A stretch of 64,000 bases of DNA, taken from positions 1,817,501 through 1,881,500 of the forward strand of contig JAPFBL010000035.1 in NCBI GenBank assembly GCA_026182355.1, given 5' to 3'. The stretch is from Hermatobates lingyangjiaoensis (lineage: Eukaryota; Arthropoda; Insecta; Hemiptera; Hermatobatidae). The notes beneath the pieces are model-generated. The model did not search any database. It was not told the origin of the DNA and worked only from the letters and a program-made list of their open reading frames with translations. Positions within the stretch are counted from its first letter, which is position 1, and each line of letters opens with the position of its first letter. This document shows positions 53,982 to 64,000 of the stretch, piece by piece. A program made the translations under genes and the position numbers.

Positions 53982-55748
53982 AAAAAAAATCTGGAGTGGC
54001 CTGCACTCAACTTTACTATAAGTAAACTATATCAATGTTCTTGGGTATATAGTATATAATGTCTCATTTAAGCATAATGCAAACATTTAAATGGGAGATG
54101 CTTATTAGTCTTTCATTTCTGAGGTACTACAGATAGTGATTAATCGACTTATCAATACATAAGCTTATTTTTGTGTATCCCACTGCTGATGCAAATAATC
54201 TCATTAGTATAACTACAGCATTAATAACATTTTTGAAAAGCCAAAGTGAAAATTTCTTGATACGAAATAATTTCCTACAAGAGAACATGGCGTTTGTTCG
54301 TACAGCTAGTGGATTTCTTATATCGTTTACTTGACCTCATTCTACATTGAATATTTAAGTCAAATTTTCAAATTTAAATCAGAAAAATACTCTTATTTCC
54401 TCTGAAAAACATCATACACGTCCAAGAAAAAAATGTCGTTTTAAGATAATTTATAATTAAGGATATACAATAATTAAATTTAATAATCTTCAAACAAAAG
54501 ATTTCCATTTTGAATTATGTTTTACATTTTTGGTCTTTATAGAATTATTATACGGGAATTTTATGGCTTCTTAGTATTTATTAAAATCATTTTCCTTCTC
54601 TTTGTTGAAAATCATATATACCAATTTTCTCTGAGTGAGTATCATTTTTCCTGCGTCTAGTACTCAGTTGTAAGCTTGCTATGAATGTATATTCAAAAAA
54701 AATATATTAGTAATTAACCAGTTTACATACTCAACTCAAAATCGAATCCAGCTATTCAATATAATTTAAATCATTTATAGTTGGGAGCTTTAATTTTTGA
54801 AAATAATAAATATGAACTACTAGACTTGAATAGCGTAATTTTATCTCAGTGGTTTTGCTCAAAAAATGTCTAAGTCAATGTAAACATTGTAAAAGAATAT
54901 CAAAAATTCGACAAGTATAGCAGGTTATCCCTTAGTCTAGGATAAACAAACAGTTATTATAGCTTTATTGCTCTTTCCCGTAATTGAAACTTCATGGATT
55001 TTTTTTTATGAATTACTAATTTTGTGTCCCATTTTTGGACAAAGTTTCATAGGTTTTGCCGTTTAGCGTCAAAAAACCATTTTTGAAAACAGAAATCGTA
55101 CTTTAACGCCATTTGGTGAATGTAATTTTGAAAACAGTTATCTCAAATCATTTTTCATATAATGTTCTATTTTTAAGCATAGTTTCTTTTTGACCCGTCA
55201 AATGGTATGGCTTGTATTGCTCTCAGAAGCTTTGAGATTAAATAATAAGTCAAATTTTTACATTTTATTGAAAAAAAATATTTCCCGTTGTTTTAAAATT
55301 CTGAACATATTTTTCGTTTGTTTCATTTGCAACCTAAAAAAAATGCCAAAATTTCAAATCTCTAGGGTTATCAGTTTAGGAGAAAAAAATGATTTTTTAA
55401 AAACCGGGGTTTCGCAAAAAAAGTGACTTTCCCGTCATGCATAATTCTTCCCAAACAGTAGGGATCTTCTACCCTATGAGGCCCATTTTTTGTAAAAATA
55501 TCAACTTGATCCATCGAAGATTCTGGACCGTAGCGTGGTAACAAGCAATGCTAACACACTCACCCACCCACCCACCCACCCACACACACACACACACAAC
55601 ATCATCGAAAAAACTTCATAAAACTACTTTTGGGACCTCAAAACATATAATTAACTACTTTTGGGACCTCAAAACATATAATTCTGTCAAAAGCTCGAGA
55701 TCGAATTTTTTCAGGATCACTATACTTTACTTATGAAAGTAAAGTAAA
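53982..55748 (+). repeat. 1.7-kb dispersed repeat, copy 2
   Basis: Collinear with 33944-35675 in the same orientation. It retains CAACTTTACTATAAGTAAAC near the left end and TTTACTTATGAAAGTAAAGT at the right. A 30-bp unit (ACTACTTTTGGGACCTCAAA...) is tandemly duplicated at 55623-55683 in this copy only. The ACCC/CA simple repeat at 55560-55598 is longer than in copy 1. Confidence 0.8.
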
Positions 55749-58734
55749 GATTAATAGAGCAAAATATTAATAATTTGGTCTATATGTTGGCAGATACAAT
55801 GCTCCTCATAGAATATTTCATGGGAACCCAAGAAGTGACCATAAACCATCGTTTGAATTGTCTTATGTTGGGAAATTGTACACCATCTACTTGAAGTGCT
55901 GGGTGTTTAAAAATACATCTTTGACAAGTGTACTGTTGCAAATATGCCATTAATGGTATAATAATTAATGGACTAATCTTCAGTCAATAGTATGTTTTTA
56001 CCAATATAAAAAGTAATTTTATCTGAGTTATTATGTGTATTGTATCTGCGATAATATTCTTCCTTTACTGTATTTTATATTCCTTTACTATTGTATTGTT
56101 CCCTTACTTTAATAAGGAAAGATTACTATCTTTCCTTAGTACATTCATAGTTATAATAACTGTAATAAATAGTATCCTTCCCTAATAATATTCCTCCGTG
56201 TTTCTATTATACAGAGATATTATGTCAATATTATTATTGTCAATATTATGTAATCTAACCGTGGATTTTTCAAGTAGTTGACATTTTCAAAGTAATGATT
56301 CATAATGGATTAGATTCTGATTAATTTAGTCAGGTCTAATATTAGGTCCCCCCCACCACCTTAGAGCAGAATACGTCTAGAGAATGCATAAATTAAATGA
56401 ATGTTTCTTGTATCGTTTGCACATCAGGAATAATTGAAGGAAGGTCATGTGAGTGGGAGCATACGGAATGGCTTCAGGTCAAGGCACAGTCTACTTGCTG
56501 CGCTGACCCAGAGGACACAGCTGTCTGTTTCACTATCACTCCATCATTTCCCATGGTATCACCCACTAAGTCTAGACTGCAATACAAAGAGCCGTATGTC
56601 TTCATATCATTTCTTATCAGAAACTTGTTTACTATAGGTTTTTATTAAACTTGAAATATATTAGTAAAATTTTAAGAATCCGTGTAAGAGGAGCCGATGA
56701 GAATTTTGGACGTGTTAGCATGTCACGAATTCACAATTTTCATAAACTGTCATACAGAGAGCGTATTTAGTTTCTGTTTGTTCTAAGCAGCGCACGTACT
56801 TGTCTCTCATTGGCTACCTATCTCTGCCTCTGCATTTCATTTATTATCCAAATTACTATCAACTATTAATGTAGGCAGTCATTATGTCTTTTGGTGGCAA
56901 GTCTCGTCAATTCATTAGACTTAATTCATTTATTCAAACTGTGGAATGAATTATTCATACTCAGTGATAAATAGAGGAGGTAAGAAAAATTATAATCTTA
57001 AATGGTAACAAGGGAATTCATTCATTGGAATCCATTCACTCTTTTTTATTGGAATACATTCAATTTATTCATTGCAATCTGAAACATTCTGATTAGGGTT
57101 GTAAGCAGCCCTAGATTCATCTATACAAAGACTTTTATGTTAAACCTTTTGTTCTTCATGTTCTTTCTAGTGTTTAATGTGTAAATAAATATATATAAAC
57201 AAATTATCTATAATCCTCTTTGGTGGATTATGGGCCGCCTGAGAGCTATAAAACTCATTTATAAAACCCTACTAGTGCTTATAGAACTCTTATGACAGTT
57301 ATAGAACCCTATTTTAAAACTCCCTAGAGAGCCTTTAAAAACTTATTTTTCAAACTTTCTGAGTGTTTCAAAAAACTTTGTTGTATTCTTATAATAAAAT
57401 TATATTATCTGTAGAGCATGAGATCTATTAATAAATCCCCAAAATACTACTATTTATAAAATCTTTCTGACATTATAAAACCCATCCTGAGTACCTATAA
57501 ACCTTCCTGAGTGCTTATTAACTCTCTCCACATGCAGTTATCAAAATAAAACTTACGTAAATTCCAAATAATATTATACTTGTTACTATATTAAAACATT
57601 TTTTTTATTATTGTCTTTATAGTCCAAAGCAATTTTTTTTCCTTAATGATTTACAAATTTTATATTATAAATTGTATAGAGAAAATATGTTCAATGTATC
57701 GTAAAAGAAGAGGAACAAACTTTGGAAATATTAGATCAGTATGATGAACTAATGAGAACATTGTGTACTATGTTTAATAGTACGGCTTAAACAGTACATA
57801 CACCCACAACCAAACATACCACAAACACACGTAGCACACTTACAGTCTGCATAACTAAGGTGATTATACATCAGGAGCTTTTCAAGTGTTATTTACATGT
57901 TAGTTTAGGTGCAGATGGGTCTTTTCGCATGACGTGCATAGGAGTTATGATCCTTTGTGTTTTCGCAGAATACGTATCTCAAACGAATAAAGGCTGAGTA
58001 GAAACCTATTTATGACTTTCAGTACGGACGATATTGAAAAGTAATTTTTCTGTCTTGTCGAAGTCTTATTGTGTATGGTATCCTTGGTTTTAAGACCTCC
58101 AGTACTAGTGGAAAACACTTTTGCACAACTTTTTTTCGTTTCTTTTCCCTATTTTTTTTCAAGGGTCGAGACTACATATTAATGCTTGTTTTAGGCTGAC
58201 AACATTTTTTAAGTTTAAGCACCAGTTGACTAGTACTGAGTGCTAAACGTCATTAGCTTGACTGTTTGTAAGCATTCTTTAGTTATTAATTCTTTAAAGG
58301 AAATGACGCGTAAAAGACGAAAGTTTTAATAAAGATTCAACTAAACATGAATAAAGATATTTAACGAGAATTTTTAACATTACAAATTATTTTTTTTATA
58401 TTGAAGCAATTGATTTGAAAGTTATACCATAAATATGTAAATAGCAAAACAGTTTCTAAACTTAAACGCACGGCTTGTTATTATAATCTGATAGAATGCT
58501 TAGATTTTCATTTTTCACTTACTTTCTTCTGCATCTTCACTTCGTAATAAAAGCAAACAGTCATATTAAAATGTGTGGAACCTAATTTTTTTTTAACATC
58601 TTTATTTAAAAATATACAACTAAGCATATTCTGCCTTGCAAGGATATGCAGTAAGAGATTACACAATAACTTCTATGCATATGAGTAAAGAATTAAACCC
58701 ACTGGTTCAATTTTTCCCTTTGTTTTATGGTACA
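55749..58734. other. No gene recognised; GC patch and degenerate tandem repeat
   Basis: 56343-56640 is a GC-richer patch open in two plus-strand frames and partly on the minus strand; no domain is recognised and it may be a lone exon or transposon piece. At 57240-57540 a degenerate tandem repeat with TATAAAAC(C)CT and GAGTGCTTAT blocks of about 28 bp is visible. The rest is AT-rich. Confidence 0.4.
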
Positions 58735-59455
58735 TTATCGTAATAGTAGATCCCTGGGTCATTTTCTCTTGAGTCGTCTTGGGGGATTCTGGGAAGGAGA
58801 GGAGGAAGCAAGGATTCCTACATATCGATTTGGGTGAGAGGAAAGGTTGTTGTGAAATTACTTATAACGATCAAAGGCTAAATTTTCGACGAATAGAATT
58901 TTTAGGTCTTTATGAAGGGTGTAGTTTTTGACGTAATAAGGTGCATTTGTAATAGTTCGGAGGATTCTAGATTGCAAGGACTGTATTCTATGAATATTGG
59001 AAGGTTTTGGACAACACCATAGTTCAAGTCCATAAGTCCAGGTCGGTCTCAGTAATGTTTTGTATAGCAGTACTTTGTTATGTAGCGTTAATTTTGAGTG
59101 TTTCCCTAGAAGTGTGTACAGTAATAAGAATCATAGTTTTAAGTCAAGTCTTTCAGTCGGATATGAGGATTTCAAGTTAGTTTTTTGTCAATGAAGAGCC
59201 CTAAGTACCTAGCAACATCTGCAGTTGGAAGGAGAGTGCTATTCATAGTGATATTTGAACACGGAGCTTTTTTTAAATGTAAAAGTTGCGTGAAAGTGCT
59301 TTTATTAATATTTAAGTGCAACTTTTGCAACCAGGCTTCAGTGCTATTTAGGTGTTCTTGAAAGGTATTTGTGAAAATAATGGAGTCAGAGTTTCGGGAT
59401 AGGAACGCTGTATCATCAGCAAAAGTACACAGAAGTGTTTGAAGGTGCACAGGAA
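58735..59455 (-). pseudogene. Jockey-like LINE reverse transcriptase, 3' part, degraded
   Basis: Minus strand, from 59450: LLCTFADDTAFLSRNSDSII (motif C as FADD), WLQKLHLNINKSTF, ADVARYLGLFIDKKLT. After a stop the frame continues with LLYKTLLRPTWTYGLWCC, IHRIQSLQSRILRTITNAPY, YVKNYTLHKDLKIL and near the end PPRRLKRK and PRDLL. This order matches the C-terminal third of Jockey-clade ORF2 proteins. At least three in-frame stops are present. The copy is 5'-truncated at about 59455, as is usual for LINEs. Confidence 0.85.
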
Positions 59456-60599
59456 TATCATGGGAGACTTAAATTATTTTAGAAATTCCTAATTTTATTA
59501 TTAATGATTCAAATTATTCTAATTGAATAAAAACATATACTTGTGAAGTTAATACAACGACTTCTTTTTCATTTATGGGGCCATAATAATTTTTTTTACA
59601 GAAATTGGATATCTCGGATACCAATATTCCTTGTTTGCAAAAAAAAAAAAAACACACCAAGAAACCGGTAAACCTTTCGCAAGATGGTGAGCTTCAAATA
59701 AGGCAGGGTAGGAGTTTAGATGACAGGAGTGGATACAACTACTCGGTATGATGGACATATTCGTGTCTCCGACACTGAAGGGCAGACTTTGTAAGTAATC
59801 GTGCCCTAAAAATATGGACCTAAAAGATTTGAATTGGTTACGCAATCTAGAACATCAATTACGCAAACAGACATAGTTGGACATAACTGTTTGTTTCTAT
59901 CATATAATAAAGATGGGGAAAGAAAGTAAGTGAAATATGGCAATATAAACATGAAATGATTTTAAATGAAATATGGCAAAAATGATTTTATTTCTTTTAA
60001 TTGATTATGTTAAATAATCTAGCACGAGGGTGCTAGTCTCATCAAACTCGTATGCACCACGAACATATCTGGCTTACTGACATTCCCTTTGTCGTTCCTA
60101 AAGTGAACATTAGATTTCAATTGCTTTGATGAAGTTAATAATTGTCTATACACAAGACCTCTCACTTTTATTGGTATTGGGTAATTTCTTAAAAATCTTT
60201 AATCACTTAACCTTATTGCCTCGCATTGACATAGAATGTGTTTTCTGACTCTTCCAGACATAGTCTGCGTTGTTCGTATTATACAAATTGCAGATTGCAT
60301 TATTGATAGTTAGGAGGACAATGTCCGGTTAGATATTATACATATATTCTTAATTAATTTTTTGAAGATCAATAAATTAAATTGTTATAATTTGGCAGTT
60401 GGAGACTTCCAAAAGCAATAAAAAAAAACTTCCATAGCAATAAAATAAAGCCAAACTACTTGGTGCTTCTGAATAAATTCTTGATAATAAAAATGATTGC
60501 GTAACCGGTTGAGTGTAGAAGAAAACTTACGAGCAATGACGAGTTTATATGCTAATAATATATTCAATGAGCTCTGAAGTAATAACGACTTTGTAACAT
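59456..60599. other. No gene recognised
   Basis: Open stretches at 59573-59845 and 60385-60567 (both minus) have no recognisable domain. Otherwise AT-rich. Confidence 0.4.
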
Positions 60600-60925
60600 T
60601 TACTTATTGTAGTGGATCCAGAAGTTTGTAAGTTCAAACTTGTAGATCCGATTCTGACTCCCTGACTCTGGCCCTCCGTTTTTTCACGTAGCAGGTAGAA
60701 AAATCTGAGTCTTCCCTTGGACAGGATGGTTAGCCTTCCGTCGTGAATACCTTTCGGTCAGGTACTTGTTAAAGAACTTTAAATAGTAGAGAGGCTCTGA
60801 GGTTTTTATAATGACGCTATGTTGAACAGTTTAGTACAATGTAGAATCATTAGGGAGGTACAAAATTCCTTCGCGGATGCAGTGTCAGAGGGGTAGGTTT
60901 CTTGCAGACCCTACATACTAAAAAA
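60600..60925 (+). repeat. Diverged copy of the tRNA-derived SINE
   Basis: TGGCCCTCCGTTTTTTCACG, AGGATGGTTAGCCTTCCGTC, GTCAGGTACTTGTTAAAG and TGTAGAATCATTAGGGAGGT align with successive blocks of the SINE at 53306. The head is badly worn and the AACCT tail is not obvious. Confidence 0.65.
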
Positions 60926-61919
60926 GTACAGCCTAGACAACTTTAGATTTTGACAAAACGTTGAATTATTTTTGAATAAAACTACAATTAAAACTTAAAC
61001 GTTATAATTAATTAACTAATCAACAGAGATTGAACTAAGTAAAAGTGGATAATTAACTCTCACAACCTGCAATTTACTTCACCGTTTAACAGTTTTGAAA
61101 GACACCTACGGAGATACCTGGGCTCTTCTTTTCTGTAGAAGATTATCAAACTGTTGATCTCCCACCTAACTCAAATTATTTACTGGGAATTGCTTCTCAC
61201 GGAATATTTATAACATCTAGTACGATTCATTTTTATAGGGCACTTAAGATGCTGTTAAACTGTTCTCAGAACTGAAATTTAGCGCTTTCACTATTGCAGC
61301 TTATTTTCGTATTCCATCTTAAATGGAATTGACTCTAGGCGATTGCAATTACATTAATGCAATAAATCTAAATTAATAGAATACAAGCACAATCATAATC
61401 CTTTATACAAGTCTTTATTAAACTATCACAAGAACTGAATTGATCTAGATGAAAGTATGTAATTAGCTTTCAATAAACCCTCACCAGATTGTTTTAATTA
61501 CAAACTAGCAAACGTGCCCGTTTTTGATGGAATTTAATAGTGACAAAATTTAGTGATTAAAAGACCATAACTTCGCTTATACGTAAAATTTCTAATCGAT
61601 TCAAAGCTTAGATTTTAAGTTAGACATATACAAATCTACTGTCAAAGTTTTAACTTCGATGTCGAATGGTGGCTGAGTTTACTGGTGACAAAATTTTGAG
61701 CACAAAATGGGAGAGAGACAGAAATTTGTCTATGTGTGGATTGGGTTTCTCTAATGCATGAAACGTAAAGATAACTTGAAATGAGCCAGTTCTAAGCAAT
61801 GTATAGACGAAACCTTTTTTTTTATTTATAAGATAGAATTCAGTTAGAATGGGGTTTTTAGAATAAATTAGACTAATTTGTTTAAGTCCTTCTTCATCTG
61901 CTTTACTTTTAAACCATTC
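60926..61919. other. No gene recognised
   Basis: AT-rich sequence without recognisable elements, reaching the repeat locus that starts near 61920. Confidence 0.4.
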
Positions 61920-62720
61920 ATCAATGGCATCCTTCAGGCAGCTGGGTATACTACTTCAGGTTTTGCTACTCTGACTCCATGCATTAATTTTATTACCAGT
62001 GTTTATATTTCGAAAAATGTTAAATTAATTTTTTTTGTTACATTTATATGTAATACATTTTTACTACCATCATCGGCGAGCAAGCAGGAGACTGGTCACC
62101 CTGGATCAATGGCTTTACTTTATTACCATTGATAAAAAGATTTCACATACACACGTGAAATAACAATCAATGATCAAACCACAACAAGAAATGGGAAAAC
62201 AAGACTAAGATCTTTCAACCGTAACAAGGGGTCTTCGTCAGAGTCAAAAACCCAACTGAGACTCAGTTGGGTTTTTGACTCTGACGAAGACCGCTTGTTA
62301 CGGTTGAAAGATTTAGTCTTGTTTTCCCATTTCTTATTGTGTTTTGATCATCTTTTATTTCCATTGCATATATATTATTCAAATTTTAAATTCAAAAATT
62401 TTTTTTGTTTAATTTATTTTTAAAACATTTGTTCTACTGCCATCGGCGAGCAGGCAACCAGTGTGATACCCTGGCTCCATGCCTTTAGTTTATTACCATT
62501 GTTTATATTACAAAAATATTAAATTAAAAAAAAATTTGGTTTCATTTATATATAATACATTTGCACTACCATCATCGGTGAGCACGAAAGACACTTGCTA
62601 TTTTTGACTCCAATTTTGGGAATATGGTGATAATTTTCTTTTGTTGAACATTATCATATAATAAATAATATATATTTAATTTCAGGTCTCTATCTCCACG
62701 GAAAATGGGTGAACAAACAA
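61920..62720 (+). repeat. Multi-unit repeat with retrotransposon-like tail, locus 2 (filled site)
   Basis: Same units as 42190-42625: CATCGGCGAGCAAGCAG, CACCCTGGATCAATGGCTTT, ATCGGCGAGCAGGCAACC and TACCCTGGCTCCATGCCTTT, ending with TCTCCACGGAAAATGGGTGA and CAAACAAACTCACGAA before (TA)n and (GA)n. One additional worn unit lies at 61920-62040. A family A foldback interrupts it at 62132-62366. Confidence 0.7.
62132..62366. mobile_element. Family A foldback inserted with CCATTG target duplication
   Basis: The interrupted repeat reads TTTATTACCATTG | insert | ATTTCCATTGCATATATATT, whereas locus 1 reads straight through as TTATTACCATTGTATATATT. CCATTG occurs at 62126-62131 and again at 62361-62366, the insert being the family A head-to-head pair plus short edges. 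The arms meet at AACCCAACTGAGACTCAGTT. The plus-strand arm has CTGACGA at 62281 but GAAAGATTTAGTC, two bases short in stem III; the minus arm has GAAAGATCTTAGTC but ACCCC in stem II. This gives the outer limits of the mobile unit: edges AAAAAGATTTCACAT on the left and TTTGATCATCTTTTATTT on the right. Confidence 0.8.
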
Positions 62721-62728
62721 ACTCACGA

Positions 62729-62732
<4 letters not shown>

Positions 62733-62788
<56 letters not shown>
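62733..62788. repeat. (TA)n followed by (GA)n
   Basis: Perfect TA tract then GA tract immediately after the retrotransposon-like tail of locus 2. Confidence 0.85.
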
Positions 62789-62790
<2 letters not shown>

Positions 62791-63687
62791 TGCTTTTTTA
62801 CTGTGCGTACCCATGTAATTTTCAGTTTTCTTTTACATTGTATTAAATTTAATATTTTAGCAGATATTTACCGATAATTTTAAGAAATAATAATATCTTA
62901 TGTTATTATTAAAAGCATTCATTTTTATTCTACAGCCTTGTTTTTATGGAATAGGTAATTTATTTCACGTATATGAATGACATAGTCAGTCTTGCTGAGC
63001 TCATATACACCCGACTGAACATCTCTAAGTGAGGCAAACACTACCACTGCCTGTTGTATTATAGCATAAGTGGACCACATCTTCTTAATCGGATGATCAT
63101 CTGCTCGTGGACCACATCAGCTGCCTGAGCCACGGTATAACCTTCTTTTAAACCTTAATGTTAATGTTAAACCGTAATGTTAAATCCCACATTACCACAA
63201 CTCTGGAGTCATTCCTTTTAGAAGTGATAGCAAGTTTAGCCTTCATAACTAATTAATTTTAAATATAATAAGTTTAAACCATATCATTTTTTTAGTGTTC
63301 TTCCAGCTTAAAATATGTACTTTCAGCTGACGTTTGTAATAAGTGCTGGTATGAGATATGAAAGACATAAGTTTGACTTGGCTATGCAATGTACGAACTG
63401 ACAACCGGTGCATCAAAAAATCTGCACATGATAAACACAATATTCGCTTGACTAGGGAAGTGCTGCTCAAAGCGATCAAAATAAATTAACAGAAAACCAA
63501 TCTAAAGGATTTCAGATTCACAACGTCCCCCGCAGTAAGCACAAAAATCAGTCCATAAATTTATAGGTAAATGATGTGTCTTTATCATTTATTGGTCACT
63601 TGTTATAGCAGTTCCAGTCAAGTAAAAGGCAAACTGGTTAAAAGATTGGGGGGACAGCAAAAAGATCCAGAATGCTGAAGTACTGGA

Positions 63688-63688
<1 letters not shown>
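62789..63688. other. No gene recognised
   Basis: AT-rich with a mildly GC-richer stretch at 62990-63140. The minus-strand open stretch 63249-63479 has no recognisable domain. Confidence 0.4.
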
Positions 63689-63720
<32 letters not shown>

Positions 63721-63721
63721 A

Positions 63722-63810
63722 GATTTCACATAAACACTTGAAATAACAATCAATTATCATAAAAATATGAAATGGGAAAAGAAGACTAAGATCATTCAAC
63801 CGTAACAAAT
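63722..63810 (-). repeat. Single arm of foldback family A beside (TA)n
   Basis: ATTTCACATAAACACTTGAA, ATAACAATCAATTATC and GAAATGGGAAAAGAAGACTA, then AGATCATTCAACCGTAACAA, follow the family A minus-strand order and stop abruptly where a plus-strand PLE reverse transcriptase fragment begins. (TA)n lies at 63689-63718. Confidence 0.7.
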
Positions 63811-64000
63811 TAACGAATGAGTTAATTATTCCCTTCCTCTTCTTTCTACCACTATAATAGATTTAATTAAATTATGTGTAGTAGATTGTCATTTTTAATT
63901 TAAAAATAACTTTTATAAAGAAAAATTTGGGCTCGCAATGGGTAACAGCTCATCCTCCCTCCTGAGTAATTTATACATGGAATTATTTGAAACTAAAATG
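63811..64000 (+). pseudogene. PLE reverse transcriptase fragment, runs off the window
   Basis: The frame reads TIIDLIKLCVVDCHF, a TAA stop, then NNFYKEKFGLAMGNSSSS and LLSNLYMELFETKM to the last base. It aligns with LIRLCVLDGCFSFQEKIYKQ and KFGLAMGNCLSPVLSNIYME of the ORF at 46.1-47.2 kb (motif B region). The internal stop and the GNSSSS change mark it as inactive here. The continuation beyond 64000 is unknown. Confidence 0.85.

Noticed and set aside
1..64000. CRISPR arrays, operons, ribosome binding sites or bacterial promoters
   Set aside because: The window is eukaryotic (spliced gene, SINEs, LINEs, PLEs). No regularly spaced short repeats with unique spacers were seen. The only regular array is the 56-bp minisatellite.

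Overview
This is a eukaryotic, AT-rich, intron- and transposon-dense window, most likely from an arthropod. That assignment rests on a digestive-type M14A zinc carboxypeptidase with kilobase introns, on Jockey- and R1-like LINE remnants, and on abundant Penelope-like elements (PLEs) with GIY-YIG endonuclease and hammerhead-ribozyme motifs. The species cannot be named from the sequence. All exon joins, repeat boundaries and RNA folds were read by eye.

One protein-coding gene dominates. It is a minus-strand metallocarboxypeptidase whose nine visible exons run from 40997 down to the stop codon at 9733. The joins are phase-consistent and total 1472 nt (about 490 codons including the stop). They supply an activation propeptide and a complete catalytic domain: both zinc-ligand motifs, the substrate-binding Arg and Asn-Arg, the catalytic Tyr and Glu, and one disulfide pair. 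The exon with the signal peptide was not found and may lie in the 41-64 kb half or outside the window. The most unusual feature is exon 16824-17051. It begins with the conserved LWRKNRS substrate-binding strand and then runs into an extremely acidic segment (39 Asp/Glu in 56 residues) inserted in a loop of the catalytic domain. A second gene enters from the left on the plus strand with a probable terminal exon at 1187-1366, of unknown product, so the two genes converge tail to tail.

The rest is mobile DNA. 1-9 kb: the terminal exon, AT-rich intergenic DNA, and a pogo/Tigger-like element with a nested hAT-like element. 9.7-41 kb: the carboxypeptidase gene. Its introns hold foldback PLE copies, a 56-bp minisatellite, a degraded Helitron helicase, a cluster of PLE fragments separated by (TA)n tracts at 32.6-33.8 kb, a PLE GIY-YIG/ribozyme junction at 37.5-38.3 kb, and a hAT element with target duplication at 39.4-40.3 kb. 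41-64 kb: a PLE reverse transcriptase ORF (46.1-47.2 kb), tRNA-derived SINEs, R1- and Jockey-type LINE remnants, a second copy of a 1.7-kb repeat, and a repeat locus into which a foldback element has demonstrably inserted.

The recurring mobile theme is hammerhead-like cores (CTGATGA or CTGACGA ... GAAA) in several sequence families, often as two head-to-head copies forming long hairpins next to (TA)n tracts. Hammerheads in PLEs are already known. The inverted-pair format, the filled/empty-site evidence for insertion, and the very short palindromic stem III are the parts worth a closer look here.
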